Counted from the stretch's first letter, positions 17,413 to 26,076 are shown. The stretch: 64,000 bases of DNA from Desulfovibrio sp. (GCF_009712225.1 NZ_WASP01000005.1:237239-301238), one strand, 5' to 3'. Numbers and translations: made by a program. The notes: generated from the letters alone by a model not told the origin.

Positions 17413-18001
17413 CAATTCCCCCGACAAAGGCCATCCCCGCATATCAGTTTGCCGGGGGTTGGTTGGTTTTGTTGCAAGCGAAATCTGATTAATAAGCACT
17501 GTAATCTGATTTTTTTAATCTATCAAATAAAAATTATGGCTTATATTGTGTAGTAATGGTTTTTATTAAAGAATGCTGTATATGTAAATTGGAAAAAGTT
17601 TAGCGCTTTGCGCTGTATTGCAGAGTGCTTGTGTTCCGTAATCGCATTGAGCTGGCAAATGCAGCATGCCCTCTGTAATTGGAAAATTTTGTTCATTGAA
17701 ATAAAAAATGCAGAAATAGTTGATGGTTATCAGCAGGTGTGCGCACGGCAACATGCATCGGAGGGCTGCCTACCTGCGCGCTGGGTAGACGCAGGGAAGT
17801 GGTGCGCGTTAAAATCGATTATGTGCCGTGAAGCGGCATATTTTTTTAGCATATTGACAATAATAGTGATAATTGATTCTGTTCGTTACTAGCTCATGTT
17901 TTTGGTCCACTGGTTGCTGCTGCGCATGCATTGCTTCTGGAATCAAGCCAGATTCGCCTGCGCTTATTGCTCATAACCCCAGATGTGAAGTGACGATTGG
18001 C
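17413..18001. other. 589-nt gene-free divergent region
   Basis: This lies between the two divergent HD-GYP genes and must hold both promoters. It is AT-rich (17500-17580 and 17830-17880 especially). I see no tRNA fragment, riboswitch or supportable gene. The frame open upstream of 18002 is compositionally unlike the HD-GYP protein. Confidence 0.5.
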
Positions 18002-19174
18002 ATGGCATCAGTGCGTATTTCCATAGCCCGCCTCAAGCCCGGCATGTTTGTGGTGGATGCTGGCATCTCGTGGCTTGAAGACCCGCACCTTTATCAGAAT
18101 GAAGGCCTGATTATCTCAGAGGCCGAGATCAAGAGCATCAAACGGCAAGGATTTGCCGAGGTCTGCTATGATCCGACCCGCTCGCAGATTCAGGCCCTGC
18201 CAGAAGATAAAGCCGCGCCGCGAACCTTGCTCTCTGACGAAATTTACGTGGCACGCGGGGCTTTTTCCTCTGCGTATGGTCATGTGCGTTCTTTTATGCA
18301 AAGCGCTGCCTGTGGCAATGTTGAGGTTGCCGCTGTGGAGCCCTGCCTCAACTCTATAGTAAAAAGCGTGGCTCGTAACCGTAACGCACTGCTTTTACTT
18401 GCCAATCTCAAGAGTCTTGATGACTACATGTACCGGCACAGCGTAAATGTGGCGATATTTGCCGTGGCTTTTGGGCAGTATCTGGGGCTGGAGGATGAAG
18501 AGCTGCGCCGTATCGGCATTGCCGCGCTTTTTCACGATTATGGCAAGGCGCTGTTGCCGCCCAACATTCTGAATGCGCCGCGCAAGCTTGATGCCAGCGA
18601 AATGCAGATCATGCGCACCCACGTTGAATGCGGCTACGAAAAGCTGAGAAGCTCCGGCAAGTTTTCGCATGAGGTTTTGTCGGCCATTTTGCAGCACCAC
18701 GAAAGGCACGATGGCTCCGGCTACCCCTATCAGCTGGCGGGCGACGAAATAGGCCTTTACGGGCGCATTATTTCCATTTGCGATGTGTACGATGCCCTGG
18801 CCTCCAAGCGGGTGTACAAGGATGCCATCCACCCCAAGCACGCTCTGGGAACCCTGTTTAAAATGAGCGAAAATGCCTGGGCCCCGGGCTTTGCCGAGCA
18901 TTTCATCAAGATGGTGGGTATCTTCCCCATCGGTACGGCTGTGCTGCTCTCTAACGGGCAAAAGGGCATTGTGTGCCATTCAGAACCGCTCTCGCCTTCG
19001 CTGCCAAGCGTGCTGCTGGTGCGCGACTGCGAGCACGGCGTGAGGCCCCTGCGGCTGTTTGACCTCTCGCGGCAAAAAACCGTTAACGTCAACAGGTCGC
19101 TCTCCAAAACAGAAACAGCGTACTGGGATATTCCCACACTGCTTGATTCTGCCAACGAAGAAGAAATGGCCTGA
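18002..19174 (+). CDS. DUF3391/HD-GYP domain protein, second copy
   Basis: The product has 390 residues. The domain order is the same as in its divergent paralog: a DUF3391-like N-terminus (MASVRISIARLKPGMFVVDA), then HD-GYP with YRHSVNVA, LFHDYGKALL, HVECGYEKL and HHERHDGSGYPYQLAGDE, followed by IISICDVYDALASKRVYK. All metal ligands expected for c-di-GMP hydrolysis are present. The two proteins align end to end without large gaps. The ATG at 18002 is chosen from the start of homology; the ribosome-binding site is weak. An inverted gene pair like this could have arisen by island inversion, which is an inference. Confidence 0.87.
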   Translation: MASVRISIARLKPGMFVVDAGISWLEDPHLYQNEGLIISEAEIKSIKRQGFAEVCYDPTRSQIQALPEDKAAPRTLLSDEIYVARGAFSSAYGHVRSFMQSAACGNVEVAAVEPCLNSIVKSVARNRNALLLLANLKSLDDYMYRHSVNVAIFAVAFGQYLGLEDEELRRIGIAALFHDYGKALLPPNILNAPRKLDASEMQIMRTHVECGYEKLRSSGKFSHEVLSAILQHHERHDGSGYPYQLAGDEIGLYGRIISICDVYDALASKRVYKDAIHPKHALGTLFKMSENAWAPGFAEHFIKMVGIFPIGTAVLLSNGQKGIVCHSEPLSPSLPSVLLVRDCEHGVRPLRLFDLSRQKTVNVNRSLSKTETAYWDIPTLLDSANEEEMA

Positions 19175-19237
19175 GCACCGCGTCGCCGGGGCGCACGCAC
19201 CAAGGCCTGAACGTGCGCTGCGGTGTGCCGTGCTCGC

Positions 19238-19918
19238 CTACAGCCTGCGTCCATGCCAGCCAGTTATCATAAAGGCTTGAAAAAACCGCGTTGGCAATTG
19301 CACACAGGCTACCCGCATTGCTTCTTCCACCTCAAAAGGTGGCAGCACACATAGTTTTTCTCGCAGCACCAAGGGGATAGCCGCAATTGCTTGGGGGGTG
19401 GCCCCCATGAGGGCTTGCACCTGCTCCCAACAGGCAAGCATGCCGCCAAATTCCGGCGAATCAAGGTCGCAGCTGATTTCGGTATTTATAAAATGCCCTC
19501 CCTGCTTGAGCCGCTGGCACATACCCCCGTAAAAGGTGCAACGATCCTCCCTGCTTACAAAATGCCCCACCAGCACGCTGAGCGCGGCATCATACACCGG
19601 GCTGGCTGGCACATCATGCACATAGCCCTGCTGTAGGGTGCACCTTTCGCCAATGCCCGCGAGTTGCAACCGCTCATGGCACACCTCAAGCATGTCGGCA
19701 GAGGGGTCAACCCCCGTAAACGTCCAATGCGGATTGTGCTGGGCCAAGGCAATCATTTCTGCACCTGTTCCCACTCCCACACACAAGATACGGGCATCAG
19801 ACGGCAAATCATGCAGGGCCAGCCGTATCAAAAAATGCATGCAGTCGCTTATTGGGGCCAACCGCTTGTTGTTTGCATCATATTTTTGCGAAACTTCTTT
19901 GTTAAAAAATGCAGACAT
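19238..19918 (-). CDS. Class I SAM-dependent methyltransferase
   Basis: The protein has 226 residues from the ATG at 19918 (AGGA upstream). The Rossmann-fold SAM site is clear: ARILCVGVGTGAEMIALA near residues 43-60 (motif I) and FTGVDPSADMLEVC (motif II, with the acidic residue that binds the ribose). A motif near DAALSVLVGHFV follows. The substrate is unknown; small-molecule methylation is typical of such short YjhP-like proteins. It converges on the second HD-GYP gene with a 63-nt gap. Confidence 0.8.
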   Translation of the reverse strand: MSAFFNKEVSQKYDANNKRLAPISDCMHFLIRLALHDLPSDARILCVGVGTGAEMIALAQHNPHWTFTGVDPSADMLEVCHERLQLAGIGERCTLQQGYVHDVPASPVYDAALSVLVGHFVSREDRCTFYGGMCQRLKQGGHFINTEISCDLDSPEFGGMLACWEQVQALMGATPQAIAAIPLVLREKLCVLPPFEVEEAMRVACVQLPTRFFQAFMITGWHGRRL

Positions 19919-20315
19919 AATAAAAAATCCTTTTTTACATGGCCGCGCCACCAGGCAAATGCAGTGAGCGCAATGGTTAATCATCACAAATCACTGGTCA
20001 CAACAAATATTCATGCAACTTTTATGGTTCAGGCTCACACAGATAATGCCATTTTTTGTTTTGTACAGAGCTAAACGGTTGTAAATTTAGTTGATATGAA
20101 TCAGCAGATGCCGAGCGCATATTTTTGTTACATCAGCATTGGCCAGCGCCACAAACCAGGCTGCGCTCCAAAGTGTAAATGGCACGTTGCATTGTACGCC
20201 TTGCGGCATTTTTATAGTTGCATTGGCGTGCAATAGTTGTCATTTTACACATACTGAGTGTGCGGCAGCTTTGAGCCGCGTGGAAATCTGCAGTAAACCT
20301 GTGGGAGGGGCAACT
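19919..20315. other. 397-nt gene-free divergent region
   Basis: This lies between the methyltransferase and the SugE-like gene. A GCGGC/GCCGC hairpin near 20262-20280 precedes the exporter. I looked for the guanidine-I, -II and -III riboswitch signatures that often control SugE/Gdx genes and could not find one. Confidence 0.5.
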
Positions 20316-20633
20316 ATGGCATGGCTGTACCTTGTGCTGGCGGGATTTCTTGAAATCGGCTGGCCCATCGGGCTCAAGCTGGGCTGGACAGAAGAAGGCA
20401 TCCGCGTGTTATGGCTGGCCTTTGCCATCGCCTGTATTTTGTTCAGCGGTCTTTTTCTGCTTATGGCGCAAAAAGAAATTCCCATGGGCACGGCCTATGC
20501 CGTGTGGACAGGCATCGGGGCGGTGGGCACGTTTGTGGTGGGTATTGTTGCCTTTGGCGATGCGGCCTCAATCATGCGCATTGCATCTGCCGGGTTGATC
20601 ATAGCCGGGGTTATCGGCCTCAAGTTTGCCTGA
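20316..20633 (+). CDS. SugE/Gdx-type small multidrug resistance exporter
   Basis: The protein has 105 residues and four transmembrane helices. The conserved glutamate is in AGFLEIGWPIGLKLGW (helix 1), and MGTAYAVWTGIGAVGTFVVG is diagnostic of the SugE/Gdx branch rather than EmrE. This branch exports guanidinium and some quaternary ammonium compounds by proton antiport, working as an antiparallel dimer; a single-gene homodimer fits this locus. The start at 20316 follows GGGAGGGG by 4-5 nt; the open frame upstream is spurious. A GC-rich hairpin follows. Confidence 0.88.
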   Translation: MAWLYLVLAGFLEIGWPIGLKLGWTEEGIRVLWLAFAIACILFSGLFLLMAQKEIPMGTAYAVWTGIGAVGTFVVGIVAFGDAASIMRIASAGLIIAGVIGLKFA

Positions 20634-20665
20634 TTGCGGCCTTGGGCCATATTGCATGCACAAAG

Positions 20666-20699
20666 CGGGGGCTAGCGCACAATTGTTGCGCGGCCCCCG
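20666..20699. terminator. GC-rich bidirectional hairpin
   Basis: CGGGGGC and GCCCCCG flank an inner GCGCA..TGTTGCGC stem between the convergent sugE-like and L,D-transpeptidase-like genes. No long T tract follows on either side, so termination efficiency is uncertain. Confidence 0.55.
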
Positions 20700-20728
20700 A
20701 CTTTCGCTGGTGCAGGTGAGCCTGGCGG

Positions 20729-21376
20729 CTACTTTACAAGGCTTTGCATCTCGGCCTCTGAGCGTGCAATGGCAATGTGCGTGCCGGGCTTGATGAGGCC
20801 CAGAATTTTGACCATGGCTTCTTCAGACACGCTTACGCAGCCAGAGGTGGGCTTGCCAAGCGAACAGTGCAGAAAAATGGCCGACCCAGCGCCCTTGACG
20901 ATGTTGGTGGTATTGTATTCAATAACAGCCACATACTTGTAGGCTACCGTCTCCTTGGGCAGGTTTTCGGCAGATTTCCAGTCCACTGGGGTCGTGGCCT
21001 TTGTCACCCACTGGTTGTAGCGGGCAGAGGCCACGTCATCCACCCATTGCTCGCCGCCCTTGAGCTGGGCGTAGTCAATGCTCACCGCGGGGGGGATTGC
21101 AAGGCCAAAGCCGCGGCGTATCTCAAATACGCCCACAGGGGTTTTGCCATCGCCCTCGTGCTTGTCTGTGTCACAGCCGTTTTTGCCCACATAGGCATCT
21201 GTGCGCAGCAGCTCCTCGCGCTTGCCGTTTGCATTGCCGTACACCACCAGGGTGCCTGTAGTACCCGCCGCCACGACCTCAATATTGGTGTCGGCGGCCT
21301 GGCATTCGCTTATGCCGTTGCTACCGCAAAGCAGGGCAAAAAGGCCAAGGCAGGCCGAAATCAGTGCTTTTTGCAT
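20729..21376 (-). CDS. Exported L,D-transpeptidase-like (YkuD family) protein
   Basis: The protein has 215 residues with an N-terminal signal peptide of about 27 residues ending at CQAA. The domain has the YkuD hallmarks: DGKTPVGVFEIRRGFGL (substrate-side strand), AIFLHCS with the conserved histidine, and TSGCVSVSEEAM carrying the catalytic cysteine. These enzymes cross-link peptidoglycan or attach proteins to it. The S-G-C-V version instead of S-H-G-C is common in the short secreted subgroup. AGGG lies 3 nt before the ATG. Monocistronic. Confidence 0.85.
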   Translation of the reverse strand: MQKALISACLGLFALLCGSNGISECQAADTNIEVVAAGTTGTLVVYGNANGKREELLRTDAYVGKNGCDTDKHEGDGKTPVGVFEIRRGFGLAIPPAVSIDYAQLKGGEQWVDDVASARYNQWVTKATTPVDWKSAENLPKETVAYKYVAVIEYNTTNIVKGAGSAIFLHCSLGKPTSGCVSVSEEAMVKILGLIKPGTHIAIARSEAEMQSLVK

Positions 21377-21575
21377 GGTCCCTCTGATTGTTCGCGCAAG
21401 AATGTTGGTTCACGACATCGCCGTTGCGCAATTTCCAAACGTTACTGATGCCGCTGGGCGCAACTGCGCTGCATTTTGTGCAGTATGGGCATACTGCTAT
21501 CTTGATTTGCAGGCATATTCAATAGCCTGTGCATATTACGCGGCTATTATTCTGGCTGCGGCGTTGCACAACGCA

Positions 21576-21613
21576 AACACCCCCGGCGTTCCATGAAAAG
21601 ACCGGGGGCGTTT
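21576..21613 (-). terminator. Terminator of the FIST-like gene pair
   Basis: CCCCCGG and CCGGGGG, 15 nt apart, form a hairpin about 50 nt past the minus-strand stop at 21660. The tail on the minus strand is GTGTTTGCG. Confidence 0.6.
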
Positions 21614-21659
21614 AATGGGCAAATTTGCCCGTAAAATTGTATTTTGCACGACATTGTAA

Positions 21660-22661
21660 TCAGATGTCCTTGATTTCAAGGTATACAATGGTCTGGTTTA
21701 AAAGCTGGTAGGCTATTTCGCCAAATGTAACCGGGCCAACAAAGGATCCGGTTTTTTTGTTTTCGAGGTTCGAGAAAAGGTAGTTCAGGATGCAGTTGCA
21801 GGAAAAAACAACGTTGTCTGTGTCTGAGCCAATCTGTTTTTGCACCTGTGCATCAAAGGCGACCACATAGTCTGCAATGGGCTTTGCGTGTTTGTAGTGA
21901 ATGCCGCTGAAAACAGGCGCGTAGAAGCGCACCACTTTGTCCTGTTCGTCCACGCCCTGAAAGCTGATGTTGACCAGCGCGCCGTAATAGTTGGCAACAA
22001 TGGGCAACCTTGTATCCAGCTTGTGCGCCTGAAGGTAGGCGGCAAAATTCTGGGGCGCGCCATTGACCATGACGTTTCTGGCCGAAAAACCGTCTGACGA
22101 AAAGGTGAGACTGTCGCCATCGCCCTGCTCAAACAGGTTGAGAATGCCGATCTCTGCCAGTTTGTCGGGCTTGAGCTCGGCCCGCAAAACTATCGCGGCA
22201 TCTTCAAGCATGCTTCCCGTGTTGCCGTTGAACACCTTGGGGATTTTTATGCCCAGATCCTGAAGGTGCACGCCCGCAATCCAGCCGATAAGCGGCGATA
22301 TTCCAAATGATTTATAGTTGGGAGCATTTATGGCAAATGAAAGATGCGTTTCGCTGGCAGCGGGTATCAGAATAAAGCTGAAGCCCTGCCTGGGGCCGTC
22401 CTCGTAGACTTTTGCGAGAGTGTCCTTGTTGTACTGGGCAATGCTGACGCTTTCGGTAAAATCAGTAATATCTGTGACAAATATCAGCTCGCGGGACGAA
22501 AGCCCCCCATGCTCTTTTGTAATAAAATATGGAATTGTGCCGCCAACCCAGTTGCCTTGCGGCAGCTGCATGAGAACGGATTCATCACCGGCAAGAAGCA
22601 GTGAACGACCTTCGGAAATTTTTTTCTGAACCTCATCAAGTTTCATGATAGATTGATTCAT
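21660..22661 (-). CDS. FIST-C-like / DUF6976-type protein, hypothetical
   Basis: The protein has 333 residues with no signal peptide. The C-terminal part (VVFSCNCILNYLFSNLE, then GSFVGPVTFGEIAYQLLN) has the cysteine-strand and GxxTFGEI pattern of the FIST C-terminal sensory domain. The N-terminal half is alpha/beta with LLAGDESVLMQLPQGNWVGG and SSRELIFVTDITDF. I believe this belongs to a poorly described family (DUF6976 from memory), but I could not check it. GAGG lies 5 nt before the ATG. The preceding 78-aa gene ends 7 nt upstream, so the two form an operon with a terminator. Confidence 0.6.
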   Translation of the reverse strand: MNQSIMKLDEVQKKISEGRSLLLAGDESVLMQLPQGNWVGGTIPYFITKEHGGLSSRELIFVTDITDFTESVSIAQYNKDTLAKVYEDGPRQGFSFILIPAASETHLSFAINAPNYKSFGISPLIGWIAGVHLQDLGIKIPKVFNGNTGSMLEDAAIVLRAELKPDKLAEIGILNLFEQGDGDSLTFSSDGFSARNVMVNGAPQNFAAYLQAHKLDTRLPIVANYYGALVNISFQGVDEQDKVVRFYAPVFSGIHYKHAKPIADYVVAFDAQVQKQIGSDTDNVVFSCNCILNYLFSNLENKKTGSFVGPVTFGEIAYQLLNQTIVYLEIKDI

Positions 22662-22668
22662 AAAATCC

Positions 22669-22905
22669 TCACTTTCCGAAGATAGTTTTAATATCGTCCT
22701 GAACAGTCCTTGAATTGGAATTTTGGGCAAAGAGATTATACAGCTGGTCTATGCTTACGGTGATGTTTTGAGGAGTTGGATTGTCATTAACCCCGCGCAA
22801 CAGTCGCCCGAGCATGATTTTTGCCGCCAGAAACTTGAGCTCGAAGGTCTTTTTGCCCGTGATTATGTCGTACCAGCCTTCGTGGTTCTTGCTCGGAACT
22901 TCCAT
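22669..22905 (-). CDS. 78-residue conserved-looking small protein
   Basis: The protein has 78 residues with no membrane segment. It begins MEVPSKNHEGWYDIITGKK and ends SRTVQDDIKTIFGK, with a helical middle (KFLAAKIMLGRLLRG). A very strong ribosome-binding site (GGAGGAG, 3 nt before the ATG) supports expression. It is the first gene of a two-gene operon with the FIST-like protein. I recognise no family. Confidence 0.65.
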   Translation of the reverse strand: MEVPSKNHEGWYDIITGKKTFELKFLAAKIMLGRLLRGVNDNPTPQNITVSIDQLYNLFAQNSNSRTVQDDIKTIFGK

Positions 22906-23233
22906 GGGCTCCTCCTTTTTTTACTACCTTAATAGACATAATTTATTGAACATGATGCTTCTTTTACTTATTGCTATGGTAAACATATGAAAAAAACAAT
23001 GTAAAGACAAAAAAATAAATTATGTAAGCAAATAGGGTTACATTGTTTCAATTGTGCGGAAGAGATGACGTTGTTTGAGGGGAGTGATCCATCTGTTTAT
23101 AAATCGGCGAGTTGAAAGCTTTTTGCGCGACGTTCAAGACGATGTGCGGTGTTGAAGTGAAAAGTTGCACAAATTTTACTGCTGAAACTGCACGTGTTGT
23201 TATGGTTGCCATATCCACGCACCAAATAAAAAA
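22906..23233. other. Gene-free AT-rich stretch
   Basis: This is strongly AT-rich and contains the promoter region of the 78-aa/FIST-like operon near its left end. Small frames on either strand lack ribosome-binding sites and family resemblance, so I call none. Confidence 0.45.
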
Positions 23234-23255
23234 GCGAATTGAGCTGACAATTCGC
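23225..23255 (-). terminator. Terminator of the pabABC operon
   Basis: GCGAATTG and CAATTCGC form a perfect 8-bp stem with a 6-nt loop; on the minus strand it runs into TTTTTTATTT. It lies about 225 nt past the pabC stop. Confidence 0.8.
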
Positions 23256-23480
23256 TTACAGGTAATCCGTCCGCATGAGGTTAAAAAATTATTTAGTTCA
23301 TGGGGGATTCGTGCAAAGAACAATATATATTTATTTTATAGCCAATTCACAATTTGCTAATTTCATGCTGTATATCGCTTTTAAAATGTCATTTTATATT
23401 TATGCAGTAGGTTACTGTAATGCACAGAAAGTGCGCTCCTATCTAAACGGCTACGATATTGGCCCTCGTGGGTGTGAGCA

Positions 23481-24131
23481 TCACCCTTGCGTCGGACAAT
23501 CAGACAAAAATGAAAATGTATGCAATGAAGGCGAGTGCGCGTTTCCTGTTTTTTGAAGGGTGCTTATTGTAAATGAAATTGCATCTTCCAGATCAAGCAT
23601 GGCATTGATCAGAAAGACACGGCGATAGTTGTAAAGGTCATCAACAGTAATAGTGGTTTCGCGTACAATTCCACTGTTTATCAAATTTGATCGCTGTACG
23701 CCCGGCAGAAGAAATGTTGCTGGTGTAAAAAGCCCTGCGTCACTTTCAAAGACCAGATTTGAAAAAGACGTATCGGTGATGGCTCCGTTTTTTACAATAA
23801 TTACTTCATCGTGGCCGGATGCTTTTTTTAATGCCTCAAGCTCTGACCTGTCACAGGATTTCCAGCCGTAGCTTATGGCGGGAGCCTCAATCAGTGCCAG
23901 AGTCGTGATCTGTCGGCGTACGTATGGGATAAATTCAACACGCTCTATTTTTTGAGAATACGTTACACGGCAACGGTACAGGCCATTTTTAAACATTGGG
24001 GGAACGGTTATGGATAACACCGGAGGGGGGCAGTCTGGAAAAAAGTGTTGCACGGTCTTTGTTAATCTTGCCATGTGCAGGTCAAGATTCATTATGTTGC
24101 CGTCGAGCACTTTAATGGTTTCAAAAAACAT
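23481..24131 (-). CDS. pabC: Aminodeoxychorismate lyase (class IV aminotransferase fold)
   Basis: The protein has 216 residues. It should release pyruvate from 4-amino-4-deoxychorismate to give p-aminobenzoate. It has fold type IV PLP features: ISYGWKSCDR with the likely PLP lysine, DEVIIVKNGAITDTSFSNLV (the ExxxSN-type loop) and FLLPGVQRSNLI (cofactor phosphate loop). It is shorter than E. coli PabC (269 aa), mostly at the N-terminus. The start at 24131 lies 7 nt past the pabB stop and fits the FFETIKVLDG opening typical of the family. Last gene of pabA-pabB-pabC. Confidence 0.85.
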   Translation of the reverse strand: MFFETIKVLDGNIMNLDLHMARLTKTVQHFFPDCPPPVLSITVPPMFKNGLYRCRVTYSQKIERVEFIPYVRRQITTLALIEAPAISYGWKSCDRSELEALKKASGHDEVIIVKNGAITDTSFSNLVFESDAGLFTPATFLLPGVQRSNLINSGIVRETTITVDDLYNYRRVFLINAMLDLEDAISFTISTLQKTGNAHSPSLHTFSFLSDCPTQG

Positions 24132-24138
24132 ATTGTTC

Positions 24139-25119
24139 TCACAATGGTAAATAAATTTTCTGCAGTGTTTCCTGATATTCGTTCTTCCAGTTGCTGCGCG
24201 CCGTAATCCCGCCCCCGCTTCTGAAAAAGAAGCAGCCATTTTCCTTTTCAATAAATCTGATCAGAACTGCGCTATCCAGGCTGGAGCCGTCGAAATAGCC
24301 GAACACCCCTGTGTAGTACCCCCTGTTTTCGCCCTCCGCCCGGCGGATTATATCAACTGTAGATTTCTTTGGGGCCCCTGTGCATGAGCCGGCTGGCAGC
24401 ATGTCGAAGATAATATCTCCCATGTGCTGACGGTAATCGCTGGGGAGCTGCCCCTCAATCTCTGAGCTGGCCTGAAAAAGCTCCCCCGCATTTGTTGTAA
24501 TCTTTTCTACATATCTGAAGCGTTTTATATGCACGTCATCAGCCCACATGCTGATGTCATTGCGCAATAAATCAACAATGGTGTTATGTTCTTCAGTCTC
24601 TTTTATATCATCAAGAAGCGACTGCTCGGCATTTGGCAGTGCCGCGTCTATGGTTCCCTTCATCGGATTTGTGGAAATACGCCCGGTGGAACTGATCTTT
24701 ACAAAACGCTCTGGAGAAAAGCAGACAAATCGTTCCGGAATGTAGAGCTGATAGGGCGAACTGCTCTGTAAAAAGATGGATTCAAGCGAAGTTGTGCAAT
24801 GTATAGGGGTGCGCACCGTAAGATTTGCCAGATAAGTGTCGCCTCGCAGAAGTGCCTTTTGCACAATATCCCATTTGCGCTTGTATAGCTCTGGGGGCAA
24901 CGGCTCTGGTGCGATGTCACCTTTCTGGTTTTTTGCGGGGCGTGTTTGCTTGTTGCTGGCTGAGGGCGTGCAGAATCCTATGGCCTGTTGATGCAGGGGG
25001 TTCTCAATAAATAATGCTTCATCCCCCTCAAAATTAACAGCAAACAGGTAGGGACGTCCCTCGTGGGATGCCTTGTTGATCAATTTTCGTGCTAAGCTGA
25101 CATCACTGTAAAGCATCAT
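24139..25119 (-). CDS. pabB: Aminodeoxychorismate synthase component I (chorismate-binding)
   Basis: The protein has 326 residues. With PabA it aminates chorismate to 4-amino-4-deoxychorismate. The chorismate-binding core is intact: LANLTVRTP, NPMKGTID, EEHNTIVDLLRNDI, FDMLPAGSCTGAPKKST, and EGENRGYYTGVFGYFDG. The N-terminal region of longer PabB/TrpE proteins is largely absent, as in the short PabB type. The ATG at 25119 overlaps the pabA stop (ATGATG/TGA), giving tight coupling. The catalytic-core sequence favours PabB over TrpE, and the adjacent pabC supports this. Confidence 0.88.
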   Translation of the reverse strand: MMLYSDVSLARKLINKASHEGRPYLFAVNFEGDEALFIENPLHQQAIGFCTPSASNKQTRPAKNQKGDIAPEPLPPELYKRKWDIVQKALLRGDTYLANLTVRTPIHCTTSLESIFLQSSSPYQLYIPERFVCFSPERFVKISSTGRISTNPMKGTIDAALPNAEQSLLDDIKETEEHNTIVDLLRNDISMWADDVHIKRFRYVEKITTNAGELFQASSEIEGQLPSDYRQHMGDIIFDMLPAGSCTGAPKKSTVDIIRRAEGENRGYYTGVFGYFDGSSLDSAVLIRFIEKENGCFFFRSGGGITARSNWKNEYQETLQKIYLPL

Positions 25120-25691
25120 TGATTTGCCAAAAAGTTTGAAACCATGTGGCGTCCGTGCGGGGTCAGAAAAGATTCGGGATGAAACTGGACGCCGTGTACA
25201 TTGTACTGCCTGTGGGAAAAAGCCATTATGTACCCGTTGTTGTCTTCTGCCGTGATGCGTAATTCTGCGGGAAAGGCATCTCTGCTCACACACCAAGAGT
25301 GGTACCGACCGACCTGTATATGTGCGGGCAAGTTGGAAAACAGACCGCTTTGTTCCTTGATATTTATGGTAGATTCAACGCCGTGAAAAACTTTTGGGAG
25401 ATTAACAAGTTGCGCGCCACAGCAAAGGGCTAATGCCTGATGCCCCAGGCAAATACCCAGAATAGGTTTGGTATGCATATGGCGGCGCAAGAAGTCCATG
25501 AGGCCTCCCGCTTCTTCCGGCAACCCCGGGCCTGGAGAAACAATAACGGCATCGGCTTTGTCTGCCAGTTTATCTGTAAGCTCGTCATTTTTGGCAATGC
25601 ACAGACTGTCATTGATTGTACATAAACCTTTTAGCAACTGAACAAGGTTGTAGGTAAACGAATCATAGTTATCGATCAGCAGGATGCGCAT
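25116..25691 (-). CDS. pabA: Aminodeoxychorismate/anthranilate synthase glutamine amidotransferase
   Basis: The protein has 191 residues, a class I glutamine amidotransferase that feeds ammonia to PabB. It begins with the family start MRILLIDNYDSFTYNLVQ, contains VSPGPGLPEEAG (oxyanion strand) and LGICLGHQALAL with the nucleophile cysteine, and ends with VHGVQFHPESFLTPHG carrying the catalytic His-Glu pair. TrpG and PabA are hard to separate by sequence; the pabB and pabC neighbours decide for PabA. First gene of the operon. The upstream 486 nt hold the promoter and repeat R4. Confidence 0.9.
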   Translation of the reverse strand: MRILLIDNYDSFTYNLVQLLKGLCTINDSLCIAKNDELTDKLADKADAVIVSPGPGLPEEAGGLMDFLRRHMHTKPILGICLGHQALALCCGAQLVNLPKVFHGVESTINIKEQSGLFSNLPAHIQVGRYHSWCVSRDAFPAELRITAEDNNGYIMAFSHRQYNVHGVQFHPESFLTPHGRHMVSNFLANQ

Positions 25692-26018
25692 TATATCTGT
25701 GGTCCTTTAAGTAAATTGAATTGTCATTTGCGCAAACATGGCTGGTGAAGCGCTGTAGAAGCCTCGCACGACTATGACCGTCAAAGGCAAAGTTTGGTGT
25801 GGTTTTGAGCTGATCTGCAAAAGGTTCAGCCATTCATCCCTCGATGTCACCCCGCGTTGTCTGGGTATTGATGACAAAGAAGTGTCTGAAATCCTTACGC
25901 ATGAAATCTGATTGGGATATACAAAATGTATTGAAATGTATCAAGAAGAACAAAAATACATACATCTAATAGTCTGATTTTGTTGACGGTGGTAGGTTTT
26001 GGGGGGGGATGCCCGAGT

Positions 26019-26063
26019 ATGGCATTCAAGAGGTCAAGATTTCAATTCTCTTCAGCTCCACCA
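26019..26063 (+). repeat. 45-nt tRNA-Ala 3' fragment (R4), candidate attachment site
   Basis: The last 45 nt of tRNA-Ala recur in plus orientation with a single G-to-T change in the T stem. The 5' boundary (ATGGCAT in the anticodon loop) is the same as in the R2 copy at 14314-14358. It is followed by a GATAGGTAAAT spacer and the palindromic terminator. The rest of the 25692-26177 gap shows no gene. Confidence 0.9.
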
Positions 26064-26076
26064 GATAGGTAAATGG

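Noticed and set aside
20139..20315. N-terminal extension or guanidine riboswitch before the SugE-like gene
   Set aside because: The extension lacks homology, and I could not find the conserved guanidine riboswitch cores.
23112..23360. An 82-codon plus-strand frame in the FIST-pabC gap
   Set aside because: It covers the pab terminator hairpin, lacks a ribosome-binding site, and resembles nothing; a minus-strand frame overlaps it equally well.
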